This document shows, in pieces, positions 1-7,272 of a stretch of DNA of 16,614 nt. The notes beneath the pieces are model-generated. The model did no database searches. It worked only from the letters and a program-made list of their open reading frames with translations, and was not told the origin of the DNA. The stretch lies in the NCBI GenBank assembly GCA_014190175.1, contig BJFZ01000011.1:1-16614 (forward strand), in the 5' to 3' direction. Source of the DNA: Actinomycetes bacterium (GTDB taxonomy: Bacteria; Actinomycetota; Actinomycetes; Nanopelagicales; Nanopelagicaceae). A program made the position numbers and the translations under genes. Position 1 is the stretch's first letter, and every line of letters starts with the position of its first letter.

Positions 1-1109
1 CTGCGCTAGTAGCCGTAGTAGATAGCCCACGAGCGCTAATCATTGGCGGAAAAGTTTCGTTGCCTACTGTGGGAATTTATGAGATTTACTTTCTTTTTAA
101 TATTGAAAATGAGTATGAAACTATTGCACTAGTGCGCAGCACGCTCTTAGTAGGTGGGTTATCACTTATATTATTGATTGCGATCATTGTTTTAGTAGTA
201 GTTCGTCAGGTTGTCCGGCCAGTAAGATCTGCAGCGCAGATTGCTGAAAAATTAGCATCTGGACAGCTTGAAGAAAGAATGAGCACCGAAGGTGCCGAAG
301 AGATAGCAAGTCTCGGAAGCTCTTTCAATGACATGGCTAATGTCCTGCAGGAACAAATTTTACGGCTAGAGAATTTATCTAGAGTGCAACAGCGCTTTGT
401 CGCAGATGTTTCACATGAACTCAGGACTCCATTGACAACTATACGCATGGCAGCAGATGTTCTATACAGAGCAAGAGATAATTTTGAACCAACAATCTCG
501 CGAAGCTCAGAGTTACTTTTATCCCAAATCGATAGATTTGAAAATATGTTGAGCGAACTCCTGGAAGTAAGCCGATTTGATGCAGGTGTTGTACGGCTAG
601 AGCCAGAACTTCTCGATTTCAAAGTTGTCGTGCGCCGGAGTATTGAGGCTCTGGTGCCAATCGCACATGATCATCAGATTGATATTAATGTGACCGAACC
701 AGAGCAACCAATTTCTGTGGTGATAGATCCAAGAAGAATTGATCGAATTTTGCGTAACTTACTAATTAATGCCATCGAACACAGCGAAAATAAAGATATC
801 GAAGTTTTAATTAGCGCCACGGATCAAAGTGTGGCGGTAAGTGTGCGAGATTTTGGAGTTGGCTTAAGAAAAAGTGAACTAAATCGAGTCTTTGATCGGT
901 TCTGGCGGGCTGATCCGGCACGGGCCAGGAGTAAAGGTGGCACCGGACTTGGACTTTCAATTGCGCAAGAAGATGCTCATCTTCATGGTGGTGTTATTGA
1001 AGTTTGGGGTGAAATTGGAAAAGGAGCGCAATTCATCTTTACCTTCCCGCGGGAGCGTGGGCAGAGTTTGCGTGACCGCCCTATTCCAATTTTGCACATA
1101 GCGGGATAA
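1..1109 (+). CDS. mtrB: MtrB-like sensor histidine kinase, 5' end cut by window edge
   Basis: Membrane sensor kinase of the MtrAB two-component system, which in actinobacteria couples the cell envelope to division and cell-wall gene control. The reading frame is open from base 3, so the gene enters from the left; the TTG at 60 is internal. A transmembrane helix lies at about 132-206, followed by a HAMP linker. The HisKA phosphoacceptor motif DVSHELRTPL has its histidine codon at 414-416. The ATPase domain shows the N box (LLINAIEHSEN), the G1 motif DFGVGL, the F box FDRFWRADPARAR and the G2 motif GGTGLGLSI. The last two and the position upstream of comF and secA fit MtrB. The extracellular sensor domain and first membrane helix lie mostly outside the window. 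I am confident of the kinase; the MtrB name also relies on gene order. Confidence 0.88.
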   Translation, partial: ALVAVVDSPRALIIGGKVSLPTVGIYEIYFLFNIENEYETIALVRSTLLVGGLSLILLIAIIVLVVVRQVVRPVRSAAQIAEKLASGQLEERMSTEGAEEIASLGSSFNDMANVLQEQILRLENLSRVQQRFVADVSHELRTPLTTIRMAADVLYRARDNFEPTISRSSELLLSQIDRFENMLSELLEVSRFDAGVVRLEPELLDFKVVVRRSIEALVPIAHDHQIDINVTEPEQPISVVIDPRRIDRILRNLLINAIEHSENKDIEVLISATDQSVAVSVRDFGVGLRKSELNRVFDRFWRADPARARSKGGTGLGLSIAQEDAHLHGGVIEVWGEIGKGAQFIFTFPRERGQSLRDRPIPILHIAG

Positions 1110-1166
1110 TCCGCAAAAAAGATTTACCGGTTTTTACTCTGCTAATTTTATCGGTATTACTTCTTT

Positions 1167-1832
1167 ATGAGAAAGTCGCTTTACCCCTTTTTGGATCTGA
1201 TTTATCCAAAAAGATGCCCGGGCTGCCATAAACCAGCAGTAAGCATCTGTGAATCTTGTAAGATTTTTTGGGAGAAGCCACCAATAAGTATCAAGTTAAA
1301 TAAAAATAGCGTTTCAGTTTTATCTGTTTTTTCAGTTGCGCAATATCGAAATGAAGTACGTGCAGTATTGCTAGCCTACAAAGAGGATGGCGAACGTGAA
1401 GCCGGAAAAGTTTTAACAGAAGCGCTCCTCCAAGCCCGTCGTGAAATTAGCAAACATTTAGTTTGCACCTTTGTCCCTATTCCCTCAAATCCCAAATCAG
1501 TTCGGCGAAGAGGTCGCGATTTCATGCTAGATCTTTGTAATCAAGTGGCAATTCAAAGTGGGGATAAAGTCTTATCGATTATGAAAGTCAAGAGAGATGT
1601 ACAAGACCAGAGCAAACTTAATGAAAGAGAGCGTTCTCAAAATTTGGTTGGTGCTTTTGATTGCACGCCAAAAAATTTGAAGTTGTTAGTAAAATTTCCA
1701 ATAATTCTGGTTGATGATTTACTGACAACGGGGGCGACTTTACGAGAGGCGCAGCGGGCCCTGCGTCAGCGCGGCGTCATACCAATTGGGGCCATCACGG
1801 CAGCCCATACTGCACTTTTTAGAGGTAATTAA
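1167..1832 (+). CDS. comF: ComF family phosphoribosyltransferase-like protein
   Basis: A 221-residue protein with the two-part ComF layout: an N-terminal zinc-ribbon with CPGC and CESC cysteine pairs (residues about 18-34), then a phosphoribosyltransferase fold. The PRPP-binding loop is visible as ILVDDLLTTGATL near residue 190, and VPIPSNPKSVRRRGRDF is the typical ComF middle segment. ComF proteins take part in DNA uptake in competent bacteria, but the actinobacterial copy next to secA has no proven role. The ATG follows mtrB by 57 bases with no strong Shine-Dalgarno site; a TATTAC six bases upstream of the start could be a -10 box for a leaderless transcript, though no good -35 is seen. The family call is firm; the function is open. 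Confidence 0.87.
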   Translation: MRKSLYPFLDLIYPKRCPGCHKPAVSICESCKIFWEKPPISIKLNKNSVSVLSVFSVAQYRNEVRAVLLAYKEDGEREAGKVLTEALLQARREISKHLVCTFVPIPSNPKSVRRRGRDFMLDLCNQVAIQSGDKVLSIMKVKRDVQDQSKLNERERSQNLVGAFDCTPKNLKLLVKFPIILVDDLLTTGATLREAQRALRQRGVIPIGAITAAHTALFRGN

Positions 1833-1870
1833 GCCGTAATTAAGCCGTAGATAAGCCGTAGATAAGCCGG
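1830..1870 (+). repeat. 11-bp tandem repeat (3.7 copies) at the end of comF
   Basis: The unit TAAGCCGTAGA (first copy TAAGCCGTAAT) starts at 1830, 1841 and 1852, and a partial fourth copy TAAGCCGG starts at 1863. The first TAA is the comF stop codon. Because 11 is not a multiple of three, successive TAA triplets fall in all three + frames. It could simply be slippage-generated, or act as a fail-safe translation stop. I see no hairpin in it. Confidence 0.85.
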
Positions 1871-1904
1871 AAAATTGGAAGCCAAGTGCCCCTCACGATT
1901 AGAG

Positions 1905-1912
1905 TAGGCCTA
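1905..1912. promoter_or_regulatory. Short palindrome TAGGCCTA upstream of secA
   Basis: A perfect 8-bp palindrome lies in the 126-bp gap between comF and secA. A weak promoter could overlap it (TTGGAA at 1875-1880 and TAGAGT at 1900-1905, spacing 19, longer than ideal). A palindrome this short can occur by chance, so an operator role is only a possibility. Confidence 0.2.
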
Positions 1913-1946
1913 AGTTAATTACCCTCCATTTAGAACGAGCGTTTAC

Positions 1947-1953
1947 GAGAAGG
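1947..1953 (+). promoter_or_regulatory. Ribosome binding site deciding the secA start
   Basis: GAGAAGG lies five bases upstream of the GTG at 1959. The earlier in-frame GTG at 1953 would overlap this site, so 1959 is the better start. Confidence 0.6.
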
Positions 1954-1958
1954 TGTCC

Positions 1959-4649
1959 GTGGTTGCGATATTAGACAAGATCCTGCGTGCAGGTGAAGGA
2001 CGCGTCGTAAAAGATCTCCAAAAGGCCGCTAAAAAAGTTAATGAGTTTGAACCTTCGATTTTGGGCTTAACAGATGAACAACTACGAAATAAAACCGTTG
2101 AATTTCGCCAGCGCCTAAGTGAGGGCGAAGATTTAGATGATTTGCTTCCAGAAGCTTTTGCAGTTGTGCGCGAGGCCGCTAAGCGAACTTTGGGTCAACG
2201 TCATTACGATGTTCAACTTATGGGAGGTATAGCACTCCATCGCGGCAACATCGCTGAAATGCGCACAGGTGAAGGTAAAACATTAGTTTCGACATTGCCA
2301 GCTTATTTAAATGCGCTAACTAGAAAAGGCGTCCATATTATTACGGTAAATGATTATTTAGCAGAACGTGACAGTGAATGGATGGGGCGCGTACATCGTT
2401 TTCTTGGATTAAAAGTCGGAGTCATTGTCAGTTCAATGGATCCAGCAGAAAGACGCGAAGCCTATGCTTGCGATATAACTTATGGAACAAATAATGAGTT
2501 TGGTTTTGATTACTTACGCGACAATATGTCATGGTCGATTGAAGATTGCGTTCAGCGTGAGCACAATTTTGCGATTGTGGATGAAGTTGACTCAATTCTG
2601 ATTGACGAGGCTCGAACTCCGCTAATCATCAGCGGACCAGCAGATCGCGCGACAAAATGGTATTCCGAATTTGCAAATATTGTTACTCGTCTGCAAGCAA
2701 ATGCACATTATGAAGTTGATGAGAAGAAAAAAACCGTTGGTGTTTTAGAAGCCGGAATCACCGAAGTAGAAAAAGCACTTGGAATTCAAAATCTTTATGA
2801 AGCAGAAAATACGCCACTTATTATCTATTTAAATAATGCACTCCGTGCAAAAGAACTCTTTAAGCGCGACCGTGATTATGTAATCATGAGTGGAGAATTA
2901 CTAATTGTTGATGAGCATACCGGCCGGATTTTGCATGGAAGGCGTTACAACGAGGGACTTCATCAGGCACTCGAAGCAAAAGAAAAAGTGGAGATTAAAG
3001 ATGAGAATCAAACATTAGCAACCATAACCTTGCAGAATTATTTCAGGCTATACGAAAAACTATCTGGTATGACTGGTACTGCTATGACTGAAGCTTCTGA
3101 GTTTCACCAAATCTATAAATTGGGAGTTGTGCCAATCCCAACTAACCGACCAATGCAAAGAATAGATTCCTCAGATTTAATTTACAAAACGGAGATTTCT
3201 AAATTTAATGCAGTTGTTTCAGACATAGTTGAGCGAAATCGAAATGGGCAGCCCGTCCTAGTTGGCACGGTAAGTGTTGAGAAATCAGAAGAACTTTCTG
3301 GATTGCTAACAAAACGTGGAATTAAACATGAAGTTTTGAATGCAAAACAGCATGAGCGAGAAGCAATAATCATTGCCCGTGCGGGTTGTAAATCCGCCGT
3401 AACAGTTGCAACAAACATGGCCGGTCGTGGCACAGATATCATGCTTGGTGGCAATGCTGAATTTTTTGCAGATTTTAATTTGCAAGCACGCGGTTTATCT
3501 CCTGCCGAGAATCCTGAAGAGTATGAAGCAGCTTGGCCAACTGAAGTAGCCAACCAGAGAGCCCAAGTAGCTGCCGAACATGATGAAGTTGTTGGCCTTG
3601 GTGGACTCTACGTTCTTGGGACTGAACGACATGAGTCGCGCCGTATTGATAATCAGTTACGTGGTAGATCTGGTCGACAAGGTGATCCGGGTGAATCTCG
3701 CTTCTACCTTTCACTACAAGATGACTTGATGCGTCGCTTCAATTCAGCGCTAGTGGAAAGATTTTTAGGCGCGGCCGGAATTCCTGATGATGTCCCAATT
3801 GAGTCAAAGATGGTCAGTAACGCTATTCGATCAGCCCAGACTCAGGTAGAAAGTCAAAACTTTGAGATTCGTAAAAATGTTCTTAAATATGATGATGTTC
3901 TTAACCGTCAGCGTCAAGTAATTTATAAAGAGAGACGCGAAGTTCTAGAAGGTGCAAATCTTCAAGCACAGATGACCACATTTATTGAAGATGCCGTTGC
4001 TACATATGCAGCCTTCGGAACTTCACAAGGTTTCCCGGAAGATTGGGATCTGGAAGCACTCTGGGTTTCATTGCATGGCATCTACCCAGTAGGAATCACG
4101 GTTAGTGAGTTGGAAGAAGAGTGTGGTGGCAGATCTGGGATTTCAAGTGAATATTTACAGCAATCACTTGTAGAGGATGCATTAAAAAAGTATGCAGAAC
4201 GCGAAACTACTCTAACTCCAGTCATTATGCGCGAACTTGAGCGAAGAGTTGTTTTATCTGTACTTGACCGCAGGTGGCGTGATCATCTTTACGAGATGGA
4301 TTATTTACAAGAGGGAATTGGTCTTCGTGCCATGGCCCAACGTGATCCACTTGTGGAGTATCAAAAAGAGGGATATGAATTATTTTCTGCGATGATGGAA
4401 GGTATTAAAGAAGAGTCTGTAGGTTTACTTTTCAGCGCTGAAGTCTCCGTTGAGACAACAAATAATGGAGAGCAGATTCAGGCTCGTGGTATTTCAAATC
4501 AAGAAGAAGATCGAGAATTGCAATACTCCGCTCCGGGTGAATATCAAGCTCCAATCACAAAAACAGATAACGTTTCCCGCAACTCACTTTGCCCCTGCGG
4601 ATCTGGTAAAAAATATAAACGGTGCCACGGAGATCCTCGTAACCGCTAG
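1959..4649 (+). CDS. secA: Preprotein translocase ATPase SecA
   Basis: The motor that pushes unfolded preproteins through SecYEG at the cytoplasmic membrane. The 896-residue product starts with the actinobacterial pattern [12 protein letters not shown]. The Walker A motif MRTGEGKT is near residue 105, the DEVD Walker B near 210, and [15 protein letters not shown] and [14 protein letters not shown] are canonical. The second nucleotide-binding half carries [10 protein letters not shown] and [20 protein letters not shown]; the scaffold and wing segments are intact through [15 protein letters not shown]. The C-terminus ends in a zinc-binding SEC-C motif, [14 protein letters not shown], which the Mycobacterium tuberculosis SecA1 tail lacks as I recall it. 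The overall match to SecA1 (housekeeping) is close throughout. The start is taken at GTG 1959 because of the Shine-Dalgarno position; GTG 1953 is the alternative. Confidence 0.98.
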   Translation: MVAILDKILRAGEGRVVKDLQKAAKKVNEFEPSILGLTDEQLRNKTVEFRQRLSEGEDLDDLLPEAFAVVREAAKRTLGQRHYDVQLMGGIALHRGNIAEMRTGEGKTLVSTLPAYLNALTRKGVHIITVNDYLAERDSEWMGRVHRFLGLKVGVIVSSMDPAERREAYACDITYGTNNEFGFDYLRDNMSWSIEDCVQREHNFAIVDEVDSILIDEARTPLIISGPADRATKWYSEFANIVTRLQANAHYEVDEKKKTVGVLEAGITEVEKALGIQNLYEAENTPLIIYLNNALRAKELFKRDRDYVIMSGELLIVDEHTGRILHGRRYNEGLHQALEAKEKVEIKDENQTLATITLQNYFRLYEKLSGMTGTAMTEASEFHQIYKLGVVPIPTNRPMQRIDSSDLIYKTEISKFNAVVSDIVERNRNGQPVLVGTVSVEKSEELSGLLTKRGIKHEVLNAKQHEREAIIIARAGCKSAVTVATNMAGRGTDIMLGGNAEFFADFNLQARGLSPAENPEEYEAAWPTEVANQRAQVAAEHDEVVGLGGLYVLGTERHESRRIDNQLRGRSGRQGDPGESRFYLSLQDDLMRRFNSALVERFLGAAGIPDDVPIESKMVSNAIRSAQTQVESQNFEIRKNVLKYDDVLNRQRQVIYKERREVLEGANLQAQMTTFIEDAVATYAAFGTSQGFPEDWDLEALWVSLHGIYPVGITVSELEEECGGRSGISSEYLQQSLVEDALKKYAERETTLTPVIMRELERRVVLSVLDRRWRDHLYEMDYLQEGIGLRAMAQRDPLVEYQKEGYELFSAMMEGIKEESVGLLFSAEVSVETTNNGEQIQARGISNQEEDRELQYSAPGEYQAPITKTDNVSRNSLCPCGSGKKYKRCHGDPRNR

Positions 4650-4652
4650 TGC

Positions 4653-5111
4653 TTACAAAATCTGCAGACAAGTACATATCCAGCGACCATCAAGAGCTTC
4701 AAATCTAGCCATCAGCGCACGTTTTCTGGCCGGACTATGTAGCAATAAGACTACTTCCATGCACTCTTCAGATGGTTTACCAATGTGCAATTTTCCAATC
4801 TTTAGAATTGTTTTCTTGGGATGAATGTTTTCAATTAGATAGGTAAAAACTTTCCGAGAGCACCAACGCGATAATTGAGCGATTGGACGAGCCCCAGCCA
4901 TAACCTCTAGCGCCAGGATAATAAACCTTTCTGCCCAAACACCTCCATCGGGAATATCTGAGATTAGTGTGGGCTTTATATTTAACTTTCGATCTAACTC
5001 TCCATCTAAATCATCAGGTGTAGGAATAAATCCAAGTTCTGATTGCCTTATCGATGGTGCAACTCGAAAAATTAATCCGTGGTGTGTGCTTAGTGTTGGA
5101 GTTGTAATCAT
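4653..5111 (-). CDS. Rv3235 family protein (DUF6459)
   Basis: A small protein without known function. The C-terminal half shows the family's conserved pattern: ALEVMAGARPIAQLSRW followed by a strand-rich stretch, and the ending ARFEALDGRWICTCLQI. The N-terminal third is low in recognisable motifs. No signal peptide or membrane helix is seen. A start at 5111 (product MITTPTLSTHHG..., 152 residues) is preferred because CAGG lies five bases upstream, with AGAAGGG further back; an earlier ATG at 5141 would add ten residues. It is convergent with secA, three bases away, and members of this family are commonly found near secA in actinobacteria (from memory). The family call rests on remembered motifs. 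Confidence 0.72.
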   Translation of the reverse strand: MITTPTLSTHHGLIFRVAPSIRQSELGFIPTPDDLDGELDRKLNIKPTLISDIPDGGVWAERFIILALEVMAGARPIAQLSRWCSRKVFTYLIENIHPKKTILKIGKLHIGKPSEECMEVVLLLHSPARKRALMARFEALDGRWICTCLQIL

Positions 5112-5152
5112 TTTTTCCTGCCCTTCTAGTAAAAAGAGCATTGCTTTTTTCT

Positions 5153-5181
5153 GATCTAAAAAACTCCACCAAAGAGTTCAA
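5153..5181 (-). promoter_or_regulatory. Candidate promoter for the Rv3235-like gene
   Basis: On the - strand, TTGAAC (5181-5176) and TAGATC (5158-5153) are separated by exactly 17 bases. Transcription would start near 5146, leaving a leader that carries the Shine-Dalgarno site before the ATG at 5111. The -10 lacks the usual final T, so this is only a candidate. Confidence 0.33.
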
Positions 5182-5195
5182 TTTCTCTCATCCTT

Positions 5196-5822
5196 TTGGA
5201 TGACTGTGGGAAAGGTTCTATTAATTTCGCCGCGTTGAAGTATTCAAGGGGAGTGCGAATTAGATATTTATTGGGAGGGTGTCTCGTAATCTCAGCTTCC
5301 ATAGCCTTTTATCTAGTTGCCAGTAATTCACCCGAATCAGCAACTATGTGGGCGGCCAAAGTAAATCTTGTGCCGGGGCAATTGATAAGTAGCAATGATT
5401 TAGAGATCCGCAGAGTGCGTTTTGAAACTCAATCTCACTCATATCTTTCAGCTGAGCAATCTATAACTGGGTTGATCATGGTTCGCTCAGTGTTAGCAAA
5501 TGAATTGATTCCGACAATGGCGATTTCGCAAGACTTAGCGGCACTTAGCAAAGCCTTAATTGTCCTGCCAGTGGGGAGAGAGTATATCTCTAGCGTTTTA
5601 CATTCAGGAGAGAAAATTGATCTTTACTCTGTTTCTAATGAAAAACCATTTAAAGCAAAATTAATCGGAAAAAATCTAGGGCTTTTAGCATTTAATGAAA
5701 AAGGAATTGATTTCAATAACTTAGTCAACCTGACACTGATAGTCCCCATCGAAGAAGTTGAACTGCTTTTAAGTAATACTCAAGAGGGGAATTTTAGAAT
5801 TGTCCAACATATCGTCGGATAG
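5196..5822 (+). CDS. SAF-domain membrane-anchored protein, CpaB/RcpC-like
   Basis: About 208 residues. A short cytoplasmic segment is followed by one transmembrane helix (residues about 23-43) and then a SAF domain (about 52-115) recognisable from AAKVNLVPGQLISSNDLEIRRVRF and the later segment GLIMVRSVLANELI. In Tad/Flp pilus systems, CpaB/RcpC proteins of this type act at the outer face of the membrane and assist pilus assembly. This one is shorter than typical CpaB. The start is uncertain: TTG at 5196 has no Shine-Dalgarno site, and internal TTG (5235) or GTG (5253) codons are possible. It overlaps the next ORF by 23 bases, so the two are probably co-translated. Pilus involvement is inference from the family and the neighbour. 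Confidence 0.7.
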   Translation: MDDCGKGSINFAALKYSRGVRIRYLLGGCLVISASIAFYLVASNSPESATMWAAKVNLVPGQLISSNDLEIRRVRFETQSHSYLSAEQSITGLIMVRSVLANELIPTMAISQDLAALSKALIVLPVGREYISSVLHSGEKIDLYSVSNEKPFKAKLIGKNLGLLAFNEKGIDFNNLVNLTLIVPIEEVELLLSNTQEGNFRIVQHIVG

Positions 5823-6855
5823 AAAAAATTTATTCAAAGTTATCACTGCCATCTCAACGCCAGCGATTGAGAGCAAAATTATTCGGGCTTTTGTCAAAGC
5901 CGAATGGAATATATCGGAAAGGTTATTTGATTTAAATAATTTTATTAGCGCTAACTCAAAAGAGTTAATTTTAATTATCACTCCTGATCAGAAAAGCATA
6001 AATGAGCTTCATGCAACCTGGATAGTAGGAATTGGAATAGAAACAGATGAGAGGTGGAAAAGACTTAAACCGAATTTAGTAATTTCTCCTGATGAGGTAG
6101 AAACACTTCCGTTGAAATTGATTGCGAGAATGGATGAAGCAAATTGCGAGGATGTAATTGTTGGGGCTAAAGAGATTTTATTTTTAGGGACTAAGGGCTC
6201 ACCTGGGACTTCAACTATTTCCTGGAATTATGCCGGAGAATTGGCCCGTAGTGGCCAGAAAATTTTGCTTGCCGAAGAAAATATTGATGGGGCTGAAGGT
6301 GCCCTCTTTTTTGGTTTTGATGATCAATTCAGAGATACATCTATCTTTACTGCTATCACTATTCGGCCAAATTATGATTTGCTCTGTAATCCTCTTGTTC
6401 GCACAAAAAATGAAATTACAACTCCCCAAAATTGGGCAGAGCTAAGAAGAAAATGCCAAGAGAAATATTCACAGATCATAATTGATGGTGGCGTATTTGA
6501 TTTCGAAGAAGATTCACTATTACAACAATATCTTCTAAATCGAGCCGAAAAGATTTTTCTCATTGGGCAAGATGATATTTTTTCTTTACTAAGGTTGAAA
6601 TTGATGGTTGACTATATTCAAGGTCTTAGTAGTCCTGCCAAAATAACAATTGTGGTAAATAAATCTAAAGCAAATGCCAAATCAAATCTGCAGATAAAGA
6701 ATCAATTAGCGCTGTCGGGTGATTTAGATATTCTTTTTTTCCCCAGAGCCAACCGACTTTTTGCTGAATGCGTTAGAGATGGCGTGCTCATAAGTGAGGT
6801 TAAAGGCAGCAAAGCCGCTTCGCAATTAGCGCTAATTAAGCGGCTCCACTCCTAG
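5800..6855 (+). CDS. CpaE/TadZ-like MinD-family P-loop protein with degenerate Walker A
   Basis: A 351-residue protein with the two-part CpaE/TadZ layout: an N-terminal receiver-like alpha/beta domain (about 10-115) and a MinD/ParA-type ATPase domain from about 125. The P-loop reads FLGTKGSPGTSTIS (about 128-141): the signature lysine (K132) is present, but the usual Walker A lysine is a threonine (T137), a loss also found in CpaE proteins. A Walker B-like strand SQIIIDGG ends near 231, and IVVNKSK near 284-290 matches the MinD-type NKxx region. TadZ/CpaE proteins mark the pole and place the pilus machine in the cell. The TTG start at 5800 lies inside the upstream gene, about ten bases after AGAGGGGA. 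No tadA, tadB or tadC gene is near. Confidence 0.72.
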   Translation: MSNISSDRKNLFKVITAISTPAIESKIIRAFVKAEWNISERLFDLNNFISANSKELILIITPDQKSINELHATWIVGIGIETDERWKRLKPNLVISPDEVETLPLKLIARMDEANCEDVIVGAKEILFLGTKGSPGTSTISWNYAGELARSGQKILLAEENIDGAEGALFFGFDDQFRDTSIFTAITIRPNYDLLCNPLVRTKNEITTPQNWAELRRKCQEKYSQIIIDGGVFDFEEDSLLQQYLLNRAEKIFLIGQDDIFSLLRLKLMVDYIQGLSSPAKITIVVNKSKANAKSNLQIKNQLALSGDLDILFFPRANRLFAECVRDGVLISEVKGSKAASQLALIKRLHS

Positions 6856-6895
6856 AGCAGAACCAGCGTCAATGGTAATTCTGTAGGCTGTGCAG

Positions 6896-7270
6896 GTGCG
6901 AATCTACCTGCCTGCCACACGCTCCCATCTTGAAACTTTGGTGAGTACAGGTCTAATTACGATTGCAGCAGGGTTTGCAGTACCAGATAAATTCGATATT
7001 AAATTATCCGAGGAAGAGTTAGAGTACGAAGCCAGTGAACGAGCACGTGATCTTTCGCGCGGCAGTGCTGAAAATTCACATGGATACGTGTTGGCAGTCG
7101 AGTTGCCAAGGAAAGATACTGAACAAGGGGCAAATGGAGAGATCACCCTAAATAGAGCGATAGCAATCGATGAAGTGGATTCTCTTTTACTTTCGGTGCC
7201 CGGAGATGATGAGTTGCAATGGTTTGCCACCCAAGAAATTGATTTATATTTGAAAGGGCAAGTAGGTTAA
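6896..7270 (+). CDS. DUF6912 family protein, function unknown
   Basis: A 124-residue soluble protein that starts MRIYLPAT, the typical opening of the actinobacterial DUF6912 family, and continues with a segment GFAVPDKFD and an acidic helix EEELEYEASERARDLS. No catalytic motif, signal peptide or membrane helix is visible. GTG at 6896 is chosen because it gives the family's N-terminus and a TAGG site lies about seven bases upstream; GTG at 6890 would add two residues. It lies two bases before pdtaS, so they are very likely co-transcribed. Family assignment is from memory of the N-terminal pattern. Confidence 0.65.
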   Translation: MRIYLPATRSHLETLVSTGLITIAAGFAVPDKFDIKLSEEELEYEASERARDLSRGSAENSHGYVLAVELPRKDTEQGANGEITLNRAIAIDEVDSLLLSVPGDDELQWFATQEIDLYLKGQVG

Positions 7271-7272
7271 AG

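Noticed and set aside
1101..1114. Hairpin-like GCGGGATAATCCGC at the end of mtrB as a terminator
   Set aside because: The stem is only about five pairs with one G-T, and it is followed by an A-run on the + strand, not a T-run. It cannot be a standard intrinsic terminator for mtrB.
3182..3714. Open frames on the - strand inside secA
   Set aside because: They are antisense shadows of a highly conserved coding region with no recognisable motif or ribosome site.
4450..4824. A + strand open frame spanning the end of secA and the Rv3235-like gene
   Set aside because: It overlaps the conserved SecA tail in another frame and the antisense of a family-matched gene; its composition shows no domain.
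5162..5178. Inverted repeat AACTC-N7-GAGTT in the divergent gap
   Set aside because: A five-base stem this short is expected by chance, and it falls inside the candidate promoter spacer without other support for an operator.
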